Shown piece by piece: positions 45,123-54,065 of a DNA stretch of 64,000 nucleotides. A program made the translations under genes and the position numbers. The DNA comes from Paenibacillus sp. UNC499MF (GTDB taxonomy: Bacteria > Bacillota > Bacilli > Paenibacillales > NBRC-103111), in NCBI RefSeq assembly GCF_900107975.1, contig NZ_FNVF01000008.1, positions 143,555 through 207,554 of the forward strand. The letters run 5' to 3'. The notes beneath the pieces are model-generated. The model made no database searches. It was not told the origin of the DNA and worked only from the letters and a program-made list of their open reading frames with translations. Position 1 is the first letter of the stretch. Every line of letters begins with the position of its first letter.

Positions 45123-45183
45123 AAAATTAAAGCGCTTTAATTTTGCCTCATTTATCTTAGCATGGATTCCAAATTTTTGTAAA
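45123..45183 (-). promoter_or_regulatory. Phosphatase promoter with perfect 22-bp palindromic operator
   Basis: On the minus strand TTTACA (45178-45183) and TAAGAT (45154-45159) are 18 bases apart. A perfect palindrome with half-site AAAATTAAAGC occupies 45123-45144, immediately after the expected start. The core TTAAAGCGCTTTAA resembles LacI-family or cre sites. Confidence 0.7.
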
Positions 45184-45247
45184 TTATCAAAGATAAGCGA
45201 GTATAAAAACAAAAGCACTCCGGCAAGCCTGTCTTTACAGGCAGCGC

Positions 45248-45280
45248 AAAAAGCACGGGTCCTCACGGACTCGCGCTTTT
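45248..45280 (-). terminator. Terminator of the small GNAT gene
   Basis: The hairpin AAAAGC...GTCC / GGAC...GCTTTT lies 29 bases past the stop codon at 45309, with five T on the minus strand. Confidence 0.7.
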
Positions 45281-45308
45281 CCCGTCCACGCTTCATCTGA
45301 CGGTCTTG

Positions 45309-45716
45309 TCAGCCTTTCAAAATACTGTCGGAGCTGTACGTATCCGAGTATTTCGTCTCGCCTTCCTTCAGCCAAACATCCGCAAATTCATCCGGATTCT
45401 GCTTAAATTGCTCCAATACGTACGAGCAGGCTGGAATGATTTTGCGGCCGTTCTCGCGGGCTTCAGCGACGACACAATCCAGCAGCATCCGGCCCAGGTT
45501 GCGGCCCCGGTACTTGGGATCGATGAACGTATGATTCACGATCCAGGTATCGACGTCGACCATGTGATAGGTCATCTCCCCCACAGTACCGCCTATACCC
45601 GTCAGGATATAGCTGGTTCCCTGCTTTTGGACCACAATATCCACGTATCCCTCTTCACCCGTCTCACGAGGGGTAGAATCCTTTTCTTCCGGCAAATTCC
45701 CGTTCAATTCACTCAT
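45309..45716 (-). CDS. GNAT-family N-acetyltransferase, small YjdJ-like type
   Basis: 135 residues from ATG 45716 with AGGAGG nine bases upstream. The acetyl-CoA loop is FIDPKYRGRNLGRMLLDCVV, followed by IIPACSYVLEQFKQNP, typical of the small Gcn5-related YjdJ/DUF family (IPACSYV...F). Single gene. Acceptor unknown. Confidence 0.82.
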   Translation of the reverse strand: MSELNGNLPEEKDSTPRETGEEGYVDIVVQKQGTSYILTGIGGTVGEMTYHMVDVDTWIVNHTFIDPKYRGRNLGRMLLDCVVAEARENGRKIIPACSYVLEQFKQNPDEFADVWLKEGETKYSDTYSSDSILKG

Positions 45717-46172
45717 TTTATCGCACCTCCTGAAAGAGTAGTCGTTTCTGTCTTTTCGCGCAAAACATGAAAGCACGCTGTAAAACCTCTTTACCCGCAG
45801 AGGGGGGTTATGAAGCTGATTATATTGCACAGGAGCCTGCAGAACCTTCCCTTCCAAGGACGGAAAGCAGGGAGATTTTTGACGAAAAAAGGCAGTTAAA
45901 CGCTCTGATACCGCGCTCCGTGTCGAATGGAGATAATTTCTACAAATAAGGACAAAAACTGAACAAAAAATGTCGATTACTTTTCTAATTGGATGTGGTA
46001 CTATAATTTGTAAAAATACTTTATCCCGATAAAGCTTTGAAATGCGCTATTTTTGCAAGCGCTTCGATTAGTTTGAAAGTTGTAAGTTTACTCCGTTAAT
46101 TACCTATAAAATGAATGGTTGAAAAAATGAACGGCTGGAAATTTTACTTTACCAAGGAGGTGAAATCAGAAT
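45717..46172. promoter_or_regulatory. Intergenic region with possible promoter and cre-like site
   Basis: TATAAT at 46002-46007 has no good -35 at the right spacing. A cre-like TTGCAAGCGCTTCGA lies at 46053-46067. Both could serve the DoxX-like gene at 46173. No gene is supported in this 456-bp stretch. Confidence 0.35.
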
Positions 46173-47147
46173 ATGTATCTTCCAAAATGGAGCGGTTTGT
46201 ACGTCCATGTCAAATGGTTTACCGAGGATCATGTCTGGAACCCTCAACCTATGGCGAAGGTCATTACGCCCGCTTTCCTGCTGTGGCTGGGCGTTACGGT
46301 AGCCGCTCTTCTCGTTTGCGTCCTCTTCAGCCAATCGCTGGAACGGATCGGACTGGTGCGCCGCGTTCATCAGTTTTTGAATGGAATAAAGCGCTACCAT
46401 TTGCTTATTCTGCGCGTCGGCGTCGGCCTGGGCCTGCTGATGCAGCTTTTTACGGGCACGTATCTCGCGCCGGCTTTCGTGTCGGACCATGTCTGGGTAT
46501 ACGCGGTGCTGATTGTGGCCATCGCGGGACTTTTCCACCGCAGGCTGCTGGTCGTGAGCGGGATCGCACTTGGCGTCCTGTACGGGTACGCCCTCGTTAC
46601 GTACGGTCTCTTTCACGGGCTTGATTATTTTTTCTACGCAGGCGTTATTTATTACCTGCTCGTCTCCGAGAGCCGCTGGAAGCAATCGGCTACCCCCATT
46701 CTCTACCTGTGCACGGGCCTGTCTCTTGCCTGGCTTTCCATGGAAAAAATGACCCTGGCCAAGCTGGCCTGCTCGCTTATGCACGAGTACGGGCTTCCTA
46801 CGCTCGGCTTCACGGTTGAAGATTTCGTGCTTATCAGCGCATTTATCGAAATGGGGCTCGCCTGGGCTTTTATTATGGGAATTATGAACCGTTTTACCGC
46901 TCTACTGCTGACCGGCGTTTTTCTCATGACGACCACCTTTTTCGGATTCAAAGAAATCGTGGGTCATACCATTATGCATACGATTCTTATCTTGTTCATT
47001 ATCGAAGGGAGCGGTGCCGCCAAGACGCTATACCAGTTCCACCGTACCGCCTACATGCGCTGCCTGTTCGTTGCCGTTAACTTCTGCATCGTCGTGTTTG
47101 GCTTGATGGGCATTTATATCTGGCTGGGACAATTTAATCCACTTTAA
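46173..47147 (+). CDS. DoxX-like integral membrane protein
   Basis: 324 residues from ATG 46173 with AAGGAGGTGA nine bases upstream. Eight or nine hydrophobic segments are seen. The C-terminal half, with FIEMGLAWAFIMGIMNRFTA and GHTIMHTILILFIIEG, resembles DoxX/DoxD-type quinone-linked proteins. Charged residues and histidines in membrane segments could bind a quinone or metal. Function unknown. Confidence 0.65.
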   Translation: MYLPKWSGLYVHVKWFTEDHVWNPQPMAKVITPAFLLWLGVTVAALLVCVLFSQSLERIGLVRRVHQFLNGIKRYHLLILRVGVGLGLLMQLFTGTYLAPAFVSDHVWVYAVLIVAIAGLFHRRLLVVSGIALGVLYGYALVTYGLFHGLDYFFYAGVIYYLLVSESRWKQSATPILYLCTGLSLAWLSMEKMTLAKLACSLMHEYGLPTLGFTVEDFVLISAFIEMGLAWAFIMGIMNRFTALLLTGVFLMTTTFFGFKEIVGHTIMHTILILFIIEGSGAAKTLYQFHRTAYMRCLFVAVNFCIVVFGLMGIYIWLGQFNPL

Positions 47148-47235
47148 TTTACGAAAGAAGGAAACTAATAGACACTTTTCTGTACACAAAAAGGACGCAG
47201 GCTGATCTTCGGAACAGCCCCGTCCTCTTTTACAT

Positions 47236-47661
47236 TTACATTCCCCGGCTCTTTACATAATCGCGGTAACCCCAGAAAGCTTCCTCCCGCCCTCCTTCGC
47301 CTTCCAGCAAAATCATAACGGCATACGAGAACATGTCGAGCCACTCTTCGAGTGTCTCCGTCTGCTCTGCCGAGATCAGTCCGTTCCGCTGGAGCATACC
47401 GTCCGACTGCAGAGACCAGGCCCTCGCAAGCTGGGAGATCCCCCAGAGGCACGCCATGATTTCCCGGTCCACCTCACCGCGTTCCAGCTCGTCCGCAAGC
47501 ACTTCGACAATTTCCATAAGCTCATGAAAATTACGTTCGTCCAGCTCGCCGCCGAATGGCCGGAGCATCCCCAGGAACCCGCCGCGCATCTTCTCCGACT
47601 CTATATTGTCATGAGCGAAAGCGTGACATTTCAGCAGCTCTTTCGCTTCTTCTTTGGTCAT
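47236..47661 (-). CDS. Small acidic protein, possibly immunity-like
   Basis: 141 residues from ATG 47661; a start at 47727 is also open but has no clear site. The sequence is helical, with ESEKMRGGFLGMLRPFGGEL and SLQSDGMLQRNGLISAEQ. It resembles a family of short Firmicute proteins found near contact-dependent toxins, but no toxin is adjacent. It follows the 216-residue protein by 90 bp and probably shares its transcript. Confidence 0.5.
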   Translation of the reverse strand: MTKEEAKELLKCHAFAHDNIESEKMRGGFLGMLRPFGGELDERNFHELMEIVEVLADELERGEVDREIMACLWGISQLARAWSLQSDGMLQRNGLISAEQTETLEEWLDMFSYAVMILLEGEGGREEAFWGYRDYVKSRGM

Positions 47662-47751
47662 CGCACAAATCCGCTCCCCTTCATGGTGAAGACAGAACGG
47701 CTGTCTCGCCGTTTGCCTTCCGTTCATCGCCCGCCGCCAAGACGTATCCTG

Positions 47752-48402
47752 TTACCGGCCCCGGTCGGCACGCAGCCCCAGACTTTCCAGCTCCGCCAAG
47801 GCATCTATCGCGCTCCGCTGCGGATTTAGCGCCGCTATAAGCTCTTCCGTAACGGCCTCACCCGCGAATAACCCGCGTACCGCTTCAAGATCGACCGGTT
47901 TCTCGTAGTAGGACACGGCCCACTCCGCATGTTCTTCCGGTGTATTCTCCAGATAGCCGAGCAGGAAATCGGCCCCGTCGTCCAGCCCTTCGGCCTCTTG
48001 AAGATCTCCGGTCTTCCACACCGGATCTCCGGACTGCCGCCAGATACAGAACGTGACGTCCTCCCGTTCGAACAGGTCGTTGTCCAAATAGGCGAGCAGT
48101 CCGGCCGGTGCCGTCTCATACATGCCCGGCCATACGCCATACTCGTCCCGGGCATGCGGGCTGAGCGGAGACATGTGGTCGAAGCCCTTGAGGATGACTC
48201 CCTCGGCCGCAAAAACCACATACACGTCATCGCCCGCCCCGTTTCCGATGATCCCCAGTGCGGCGCCCGCCTTCCATTCCGGTATGTACCGGTACACCCT
48301 CAGCCATTCTTCCTCGCTCATGATCACATCCAATGCGGCCATATGGAGCAGCTGCCTCTTCAGTTCGGCCGGCTCTGCCAGCGGACGCTCCCAGTTTTTC
48401 AT
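47752..48402 (-). CDS. Uncharacterised acidic protein, first of a two-gene unit
   Basis: 216 residues, rich in Glu and aromatic residues (YRYIPEWKAGAALGIIGNGA, VTFCIWRQSGDPVW). No signal peptide or membrane segment. The motif ILKGFDHMSPLSPH and the overall make-up match a family of uncharacterised Bacillus and Paenibacillus proteins that are often linked with immunity genes. Function not assigned. Confidence 0.5.
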   Translation of the reverse strand: MKNWERPLAEPAELKRQLLHMAALDVIMSEEEWLRVYRYIPEWKAGAALGIIGNGAGDDVYVVFAAEGVILKGFDHMSPLSPHARDEYGVWPGMYETAPAGLLAYLDNDLFEREDVTFCIWRQSGDPVWKTGDLQEAEGLDDGADFLLGYLENTPEEHAEWAVSYYEKPVDLEAVRGLFAGEAVTEELIAALNPQRSAIDALAELESLGLRADRGR

Positions 48403-48601
48403 TCGTTTCTCCCCCTGTCGGCAAGATTTATCGGACTCTTCGCGGAAGCTTTTTCTATCCCGGCGCTACTTTTCGTTCGGTAAGGATCATCTTTATCGTA
48501 TAAAAATTTTCCTGCCCGTACAAGTCGACAGAGGTTTCATCTGATTTCAGCGTACTTGCCGGCTCAACGCCGCATTCTAGACATTTCACGCTTGACGAGA
48601 G

Positions 48602-49789
48602 TTATTCGGCAGCAGCCCGCCGTCCCGCCGGGTCCGTCTGAGAGCGGAAAGCGTTCCTTTTTACGACAATCAGCACAAACGCCAGTCCCGCAAACAAAAC
48701 TCCGCTCCAGACAAGCTGATGAACGCCCAGCCGGGAAATAAACCAGCCGCCGGCCGCGCTTCCAATCGTAATCCCCAGATTCGAAAACGATACGAAAAGA
48801 CTGTTGCCGAACTCGGGAGCTTCCCCCGATTCATCCATCAGCCATGTCTGGCTGATAATGAGGCCGCCTGAGTGCACAATTCCCCACAAGACAATCATTC
48901 CGAGCATCGGTATCAAGTACGGTCCCATCCAATAGTTCAGCAAATAAATGACGATGTACAGGAGCGGAAACAGCATAACCGTCTTTGTTACGCTCTTCTG
49001 GAGCATCACGCCGAACAAAAAATTACCCGCAATCATAACGAGACCGAACACCATCAGCAACGCGCTGATCAATGAACCGGACATCCGGGTCACTTGGCCC
49101 AAATATTCGGCAAAATAGCTGTATACCGAGAACATGGCCGCAAACAAGCACATAACGGCGCCAATATTGAGCCACAAGCCCGGTTTCCGCAAAATGCCGA
49201 GCTGTTTGCCGTAAGACATTCTTTCCCCGACCGGCATGGAAGGCAGCCAGAAAAGAATACCCAGAAAAGCGGCCGCGTTCACAAGAGCCCCAAACAGAAA
49301 TGCCGTTTCCAGCGAAAATTGTTCCGCCAGATAAGAAGTAAGGGGCACGCCGAAAGCGAACCCGACCGTAATGCCGGCAAACACTTTCGTCACCGCCGCG
49401 CCGCTCTTCTCCGGGGGAACGAGCTTGGCTGCCGTCACCAGCGCTACGGAGAAAAACACCGGGTGAAAGAACGCCGGGAGGATGCGGAACAGCATCATCA
49501 CCCCGTAGCTGTCCGTGATCATGTAAACGACATTCGAGATCGTGAAGACAAGTACGGAAAGCAGCAAGATCCGTTTGCGGTTCATTCCCGAAGCAAGCAG
49601 CGTCAGAAACGGACCCGACACGGCCACCACGAGGGCAAACAAGCTGACCAGCAGGCCGGACTGCGAGGCCGTCACTCCGAATTTTTCCGTAATCCGGGGC
49701 AGCACCCCGACCACACCTATCTCTGTCGTAATAATGCCGAAGACGCCCAAGGCGAGAATCACAATGAGCAGCGGGTTTCTCTGTTTCAT
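48602..49789 (-). CDS. MFS drug/metabolite exporter (DHA1 type)
   Basis: 395 residues from ATG 49789 with AGGAG ten bases upstream. Twelve hydrophobic segments, with SGMNRKRILLLS in the loop 2-3 position and the motif C-like FGVPLTSYLAEQFSLETAF in segment 5. It resembles the AraJ/YdhP/PbuE exporters. The ArsR-family gene upstream and a shared operator motif (50020-50035) suggest paired control. Substrate unknown. Confidence 0.85.
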   Translation of the reverse strand: MKQRNPLLIVILALGVFGIITTEIGVVGVLPRITEKFGVTASQSGLLVSLFALVVAVSGPFLTLLASGMNRKRILLLSVLVFTISNVVYMITDSYGVMMLFRILPAFFHPVFFSVALVTAAKLVPPEKSGAAVTKVFAGITVGFAFGVPLTSYLAEQFSLETAFLFGALVNAAAFLGILFWLPSMPVGERMSYGKQLGILRKPGLWLNIGAVMCLFAAMFSVYSYFAEYLGQVTRMSGSLISALLMVFGLVMIAGNFLFGVMLQKSVTKTVMLFPLLYIVIYLLNYWMGPYLIPMLGMIVLWGIVHSGGLIISQTWLMDESGEAPEFGNSLFVSFSNLGITIGSAAGGWFISRLGVHQLVWSGVLFAGLAFVLIVVKRNAFRSQTDPAGRRAAAE

Positions 49790-50019
49790 GCAGCAAGCAC
49801 TCCTGTCTGACACGTATTTTGAATCTATGTGAAATGAGATAATCGCGGGACGGAGATTATCCGTTCGTATTGGATCTAAGTGGCTCTAATGCAGCCCGAT
49901 CGGCCTAAGCCGGTCATATATGCGGTTCGTCCAGACCAAGTAGAATGTCCGCTCTTTACCGTTAGAGTAGTTCCCTTGAAATTATTCTCATGAAAATGAA
50001 TCGGCAATTTAATCTATTT

Positions 50020-50035
50020 ATCTAAATATATAGAT
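50020..50035. promoter_or_regulatory. ArsR-type operator upstream of the MFS gene
   Basis: ATCTA-N6-TAGAT inverted repeat lying between the end of the ArsR gene and the MFS gene. The same palindrome occurs upstream of the ArsR start at 50389-50404. Confidence 0.6.
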
Positions 50036-50065
50036 ATATTAAGCCAAAAAAAATGCCCTCCTCTC

Positions 50066-50377
50066 CTACAATTCATTCCGGATATAATCGGCAAACTCCC
50101 GGATTGTTTTCTCATTGCGTCTGTAGAACGTCCACTTGCCCACCCGTTCCGATTCGACTAAACCGGCCTTCTGCATGGTGGCTAAATAGCTGGAAATCAC
50201 CGACTGCGCAAGCCCCGACTTCCCCTGGATATCCGCTACGCAGACGCCGGTTTTGAATTCGATGCCATGCCGGAGGTACGGTGCCGGATCGAAATGTTCG
50301 GCAGGATCTTTCAGCCAGTCGAGAATTTGCCGCCTTGTTTCGTTGGCCAATGCTTTATAGATCAATAAAGGTTCCAT
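50066..50377 (-). CDS. ArsR-family winged-helix repressor
   Basis: 103 residues from ATG 50377. The DNA-binding part is LLIYKALANETRRQILDWLK and VADIQGKSGLAQSVISSYLA with the wing ERVGKWTFYRR. It lacks the metal motif ELCVCDL of classical arsenic repressors, so it may answer another signal. Two copies of one operator motif flank it. It is probably an autoregulator and the controller of the MFS gene downstream. Confidence 0.85.
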   Translation of the reverse strand: MEPLLIYKALANETRRQILDWLKDPAEHFDPAPYLRHGIEFKTGVCVADIQGKSGLAQSVISSYLATMQKAGLVESERVGKWTFYRRNEKTIREFADYIRNEL

Positions 50378-50388
50378 GCTCCTATTAT

Positions 50389-50404
50389 ATCTATATTTAT
50401 AGAT
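50389..50404. promoter_or_regulatory. ArsR-type operator upstream of the ArsR gene
   Basis: ATCTAT-N4-ATAGAT lies 12 bases upstream of the start codon, overlapping the TATAAT-rich region. It is nearly the same sequence as the site at 50020-50035. The remaining 340-bp gap to arsC holds only the arsC terminator. Confidence 0.65.
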
Positions 50405-50666
50405 TTGTAAACCCGGTATTCCGCCAATCGCCCGCCATCCTCTATGACTAAAATTAGTTGTTCGCTTGCAGTAACTCGCCCGGAGAATCTTCATCCTCTC
50501 CCATACCCTTGGCGCCAAACACCTGCTGATCTCACCATCACGGCGGGCTATACTTAGAAAAAGCCGGCTTCTAAAATTATCGAACACCATGAAAACATTT
50601 GGAGCGGCAGGTTTGCTTCGCTACAGCCTATGAAGAGCATCGCTTTTGGGCCTCCCGCAAAAGGCA

Positions 50667-50714
50667 AAAAACCGCCGGCAGATCAGCTTCCAAGCCGGTC
50701 CGCTTCGGCGGTTT
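50667..50714 (-). terminator. Terminator of the arsB-arsC transcript
   Basis: AAACCGCCG and CGGCGGTTT close a long hairpin. On the minus strand it ends in six T, just past the arsC stop. Confidence 0.85.
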
Positions 50715-50717
50715 CAT

Positions 50718-51137
50718 TTATTCGCCTGTGGCGGCAAAACGTCGAATGCGCTCCCCGATTTCATCGCGCACCCGCCGGAAAACAGCCCGCTTCTCCGCCT
50801 CCGTGCCCTGCGCCTTGGCAGGATCGTCGAAGCCCCAGTGCTCGCGCCGGACATGCGGCGGCGTCACGGGACAGCGGTCGGCGGCATCTCCGCACAGGGT
50901 GACGACAAGATCGGCCCGGTCAAGCAGCGACGGATCGATTTTGTCCGACGTCTGGCCCGAAATGTCTAATCCTGCTTCCTTCATCGCTTCCACCGCACCC
51001 GGATTAAGCCCGTGTGCCTCAATGCCCGCGCTGTGTACGTTCCAGTCCTCGCCAAGCAGTTCCTTGGCCCAGCCCTCCGCCATCTGACTCCGGCAGGAAT
51101 TCCCCGTGCATAAGAAATAGATCGTTTTCTTTGGCAT
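50718..51137 (-). CDS. arsC: Arsenate reductase (thioredoxin-coupled, LMW-phosphatase fold)
   Basis: 139 residues from ATG 51137 with GGAGG seven bases upstream. The active-site loop is [14 protein letters not shown] and the redox pair is in [13 protein letters not shown], as in Bacillus and Staphylococcus ArsC. It reduces arsenate to arsenite for export. It lies 42 bp after arsB in the same transcript. Confidence 0.95.
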   Translation of the reverse strand: MPKKTIYFLCTGNSCRSQMAEGWAKELLGEDWNVHSAGIEAHGLNPGAVEAMKEAGLDISGQTSDKIDPSLLDRADLVVTLCGDAADRCPVTPPHVRREHWGFDDPAKAQGTEAEKRAVFRRVRDEIGERIRRFAATGE

Positions 51138-51179
51138 GCTTGTGCCTCCCATGTCGTTTCATTCAACTTCCGCCTGCAT

Positions 51180-52478
51180 TCAAGCCACTATCCTTAGCCA
51201 GAAGTACAGCCCCAACAGCGTAATAAACAGGGTAGGAACGGTAAGAAGAATACCCGTTTTAAAATAAGTGCCCCAAGAGATCTTCACCCCTTTGGAATTA
51301 AGGACATGAAGCCAGAGCAGCGTGGCCAGCGAACCGATCGGAGTAATTTTGGGCCCCAGATCAGAGCCGATCACATTCGCGTAGATCAAGGCTTCTTTCG
51401 TGACACCTGCCGCATGAGTCGCATCAATGGCGAGAGCGTCAATCATAACGGTCGGCAGATTGTTCATGAGCGAAGAAATCAGCGCGGCAAGAAAGCCCAT
51501 CCCCATCGTCGCCGCAAATATCCCCCGGTCGGCCGCAGCCTGAATAACACCGGCCAGCAGATCGGTTAAGCCCGCATTGCGCAGCCCGTATACAACGACG
51601 TACATCCCTATGGAGAAAAAAACGATCGCCCACGGGGCGCCTTTCACCACTTCCCGCACCGGAACCGCGGCGCTTCTGCGCGCCATAAGCAGGAAGAAGA
51701 CGGCAATAATTCCGGCAATGACCGACACCGGTATGCTCAGAAACTCGCTGACGAAATACCCCGCCAGCAGAACTCCAAGCACCACCCACGACAGCCGGAA
51801 CATGGCGGGATCTTTAAGCGCGTCCGCCGGTCTTCTCACCTGCTCCGCGTCAAAATGCCGGGGAATGCTTTTCCGGAAGAAAAGATACAACACCAGAATG
51901 CTGGCAGCCAGCGAAAATAAATTCGGCACTATCATCCGCCCGGCATATTCCATGAAACTGATACCGAAATAGTCGGCCGAAACGATATTCACCAGATTGC
52001 TGACGACCAGCGGAAGCGACGTCGTGTCCGCGATAAATCCGCCCGCAATAATGAACGGGAACACCTTCTTCTCGTCGAAGCGCAGCGCCCGTACCATCGC
52101 CAGCACAATCGGCGTTAATATTAGCGCGGCCCCGTCATTGGCGAAGAAAGCCGAGACGAAGGCCCCCAGCACCGACACGTAAATAAACATGCGGAGACCG
52201 CTGCCCTTGGCTGCTTTTGCCATATGAAGCGCCGCCCACTCAAAAAAGCCGATCCGGTCCAAAATCAGCGAGATCAGGATAATGGCCACGAATGTCAGGG
52301 TTGCGTTCCAGACGATGTCCGTAACATCCCGCACATCCTGCAGGGTGACCACGCCCACAAGAAGGGCCGCAGCCGCTCCGCCGCACGCCGACCAGCCGAT
52401 AGACAAGTTTCGGGGCTGCCAAATAATCAGTGTCAAAGTAATGATAAAAATAAGACTCGCCCAAACTACCGTACTCAC
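51180..52478 (-). CDS. arsB: ArsB arsenite efflux pump
   Basis: 432 residues from a GTG at 52478, chosen because GGAGG lies eight bases before it; the ATG at 52493 has no site. About eleven membrane segments. The conserved ArsB segments are [19 protein letters not shown] and [18 protein letters not shown]. It exports arsenite and antimonite using the membrane potential. It is the first gene of the arsB-arsC transcript. Confidence 0.92.
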   Translation of the reverse strand: MSTVVWASLIFIITLTLIIWQPRNLSIGWSACGGAAAALLVGVVTLQDVRDVTDIVWNATLTFVAIILISLILDRIGFFEWAALHMAKAAKGSGLRMFIYVSVLGAFVSAFFANDGAALILTPIVLAMVRALRFDEKKVFPFIIAGGFIADTTSLPLVVSNLVNIVSADYFGISFMEYAGRMIVPNLFSLAASILVLYLFFRKSIPRHFDAEQVRRPADALKDPAMFRLSWVVLGVLLAGYFVSEFLSIPVSVIAGIIAVFFLLMARRSAAVPVREVVKGAPWAIVFFSIGMYVVVYGLRNAGLTDLLAGVIQAAADRGIFAATMGMGFLAALISSLMNNLPTVMIDALAIDATHAAGVTKEALIYANVIGSDLGPKITPIGSLATLLWLHVLNSKGVKISWGTYFKTGILLTVPTLFITLLGLYFWLRIVA

Positions 52479-52581
52479 TGCTTCAACCTCCATTTTAACG
52501 CTGCGATCATTGCTGTAATTTATTTTTTGCTATAAAAGCGTTGTAGTCCGGGATATTTTAAAACAATAAGGAACCGACATT

Positions 52582-52610
52582 ATTATATAACCATATATTT
52601 ATATATACAA
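52582..52610 (-). promoter_or_regulatory. Promoter of arsB-arsC
   Basis: On the minus strand TTGTAT (52605-52610) and TATAAT (52582-52587) are 17 bases apart. The MarR palindrome at 52632-52652 lies just upstream of the -35. Confidence 0.65.
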
Positions 52611-52631
52611 CCTCTATTTCGTATGAGGGAT

Positions 52632-52664
52632 ATACTTGCATTTTGCAATTATATGCTGTATAAA
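52632..52664 (+). promoter_or_regulatory. MarR operator copy 1 and promoter of the MarR gene
   Basis: The near-palindrome ATACTTGCA-N3-TGCAATTAT is at 52632-52652. Within it TTGCAT (52636-52641) is the -35, 17 bases from TATAAA (52659-52664). Binding would block the promoter. Confidence 0.75.
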
Positions 52665-52684
52665 AGATGCAGGAGGTGATATCT

Positions 52685-53134
52685 ATGCAGGATGAACGGG
52701 AGCTTTTCCAAGTGATGACCCGGCGTTTCGGGCTGCTTAACAAGAACTGCTGTACAGTGGGCGGATGCGATATATCTCTTGTCCAAAGTCACATTCTTTA
52801 TGAAATCGACCGCCTGCACAAGCCTTCCATGCAGCAGGTAGCGGAGACGCTCGGAACCGATATTACAACCTTCAGCCGGCAGGTGCAGTCTCTGGTCAAA
52901 ATGAAGCTTATTCAGAAAACGCCCGATCCTGTCGACCGGCGTATCCACACGCTTTCCTTGACCACGGAAGGAAAATTCGTCGCAACCGCGATCGATACTC
53001 AGATGAACGATTATCTCGAAGAAGTTTTTTCTTATATGAGTGATTTTGAGAAGGAAACGCTGATCCGCTCCATAAAGCTGTTCAACGACGCGATGGGGAA
53101 ATCCAGCCGCTGCTGTGCCCCGGTTTCGGGGTAA
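52685..53134 (+). CDS. MarR-family regulator with cysteine pairs, probable arsenic-responsive
   Basis: 149 residues from ATG 52685 with AGGAGG eight bases upstream. The winged helix is MQQVAETLGTDITTFSRQVQ with VDRRIHTLSLT. Unusual cysteines are Cys22, Cys23 and Cys28 (NCCTVGGC) near the N-terminus and Cys143-Cys144 at the C-terminus, arranged as for thiol-based metalloid binding. Placed between arsB and arsM, with two copies of one operator at the flanking promoters, it is the likely arsenite sensor instead of a classical ArsR. Confidence 0.8.
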   Translation: MQDERELFQVMTRRFGLLNKNCCTVGGCDISLVQSHILYEIDRLHKPSMQQVAETLGTDITTFSRQVQSLVKMKLIQKTPDPVDRRIHTLSLTTEGKFVATAIDTQMNDYLEEVFSYMSDFEKETLIRSIKLFNDAMGKSSRCCAPVSG

Positions 53135-53147
53135 GCTTTTCCGATTA

Positions 53148-53188
53148 ATACTTGCATTTTGCAAGTATATTAGCGGCCTATTTATAGT
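53148..53188 (+). promoter_or_regulatory. MarR operator copy 2 and promoter of arsM
   Basis: The perfect palindrome ATACTTGCA-N3-TGCAAGTAT is at 53148-53168. TTGCAA (53159-53164) and TATAGT (53183-53188) are 18 bases apart, so the repressor would cover the -35. Confidence 0.75.
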
Positions 53189-53201
53189 TTAAGGAGTGAT
53201 T

Positions 53202-54065
53202 ATGATGACAAAAGCAAACCGCGATCACGATCTCATTCGTCACAATGTACGCAGCAAATACAAAGAAGTAGCCGTAAAATCCATCCCGCTGAGCTCCTGC
53301 TGCTCTACGGGTACACCACCTGCGGAAAGCCAAGCAGAAAACCAGACGGAAAGCTGCTGCGCTACTCCCGCCGATTTCGATGCCATTTCGGCTAAGCTGG
53401 GCTATTCCGGCGAGGAGCTGAGTGCCGTGCCCGAAGGTGCCAATCTGGGCCTCGGATGCGGAAATCCCCAAGCCATAGCGGCACTGAAGCCCGGCGAAAC
53501 CGTGCTGGATTTGGGCAGCGGCGGGGGATTCGACTGCTTCCTGGCCTCCCGGCAGGTAGGTGCGGCCGGCCGTGTCATCGGAGTCGACATGACTCCCGAG
53601 ATGGTTACCCGCGCGCGCCGCAACGCGGAGAAGGGCAATTTCTCCAACACCAGCTTCCGGCTCGGAGAAATTGAGCATCTGCCCGTCGGCGACAGCGCGG
53701 TCGATGTGATTATCTCCAACTGTGTCATCAACCTCTCGCCGGATAAACAGCAGGTGTTCCGCGAAGCTTTCCGCGTCCTTAAACCTGGAGGCAGACTCGC
53801 CGTTTCCGATATCGTTACCACCGCCGAGCTTCCGGAGGAGATCAGAAACGACATAAACGATCTTCACTCCGGCTGTATTTCCGGCGCTTCTTCTATTGAG
53901 GATGTGGAGCGTCTGCTGCAAAACAGCGGCTTTACCGGCATTTCTATCGAACCGAAAGACCAGTCCAAAGCTTTTATTAAAGACTGGGTTCCCGGGGCTG
54001 CGATAGACCGGTACATTGTCTCGGCGGTTATCCAGGCCGTCAAGCCTTCAGGCGCTGACAACTGA
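53202..54065 (+). CDS. arsM: Arsenite S-adenosylmethionine methyltransferase
   Basis: 287 residues from ATG 53202 with AAGGAG upstream. SAM motif I is VLDLGSGGGFDCFLASR and the acid loop VIGVDMTPEM. Cysteine pairs SSCCST and ESCCAT near the N-terminus, then SNCVINLSPDK and LHSGCISGA, supply the arsenic-binding thiols of ArsM. It converts arsenite to methylated arsenicals. Its stop overlaps the start of a 48-codon frame by one base. Confidence 0.93.
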   Translation: MMTKANRDHDLIRHNVRSKYKEVAVKSIPLSSCCSTGTPPAESQAENQTESCCATPADFDAISAKLGYSGEELSAVPEGANLGLGCGNPQAIAALKPGETVLDLGSGGGFDCFLASRQVGAAGRVIGVDMTPEMVTRARRNAEKGNFSNTSFRLGEIEHLPVGDSAVDVIISNCVINLSPDKQQVFREAFRVLKPGGRLAVSDIVTTAELPEEIRNDINDLHSGCISGASSIEDVERLLQNSGFTGISIEPKDQSKAFIKDWVPGAAIDRYIVSAVIQAVKPSGADN

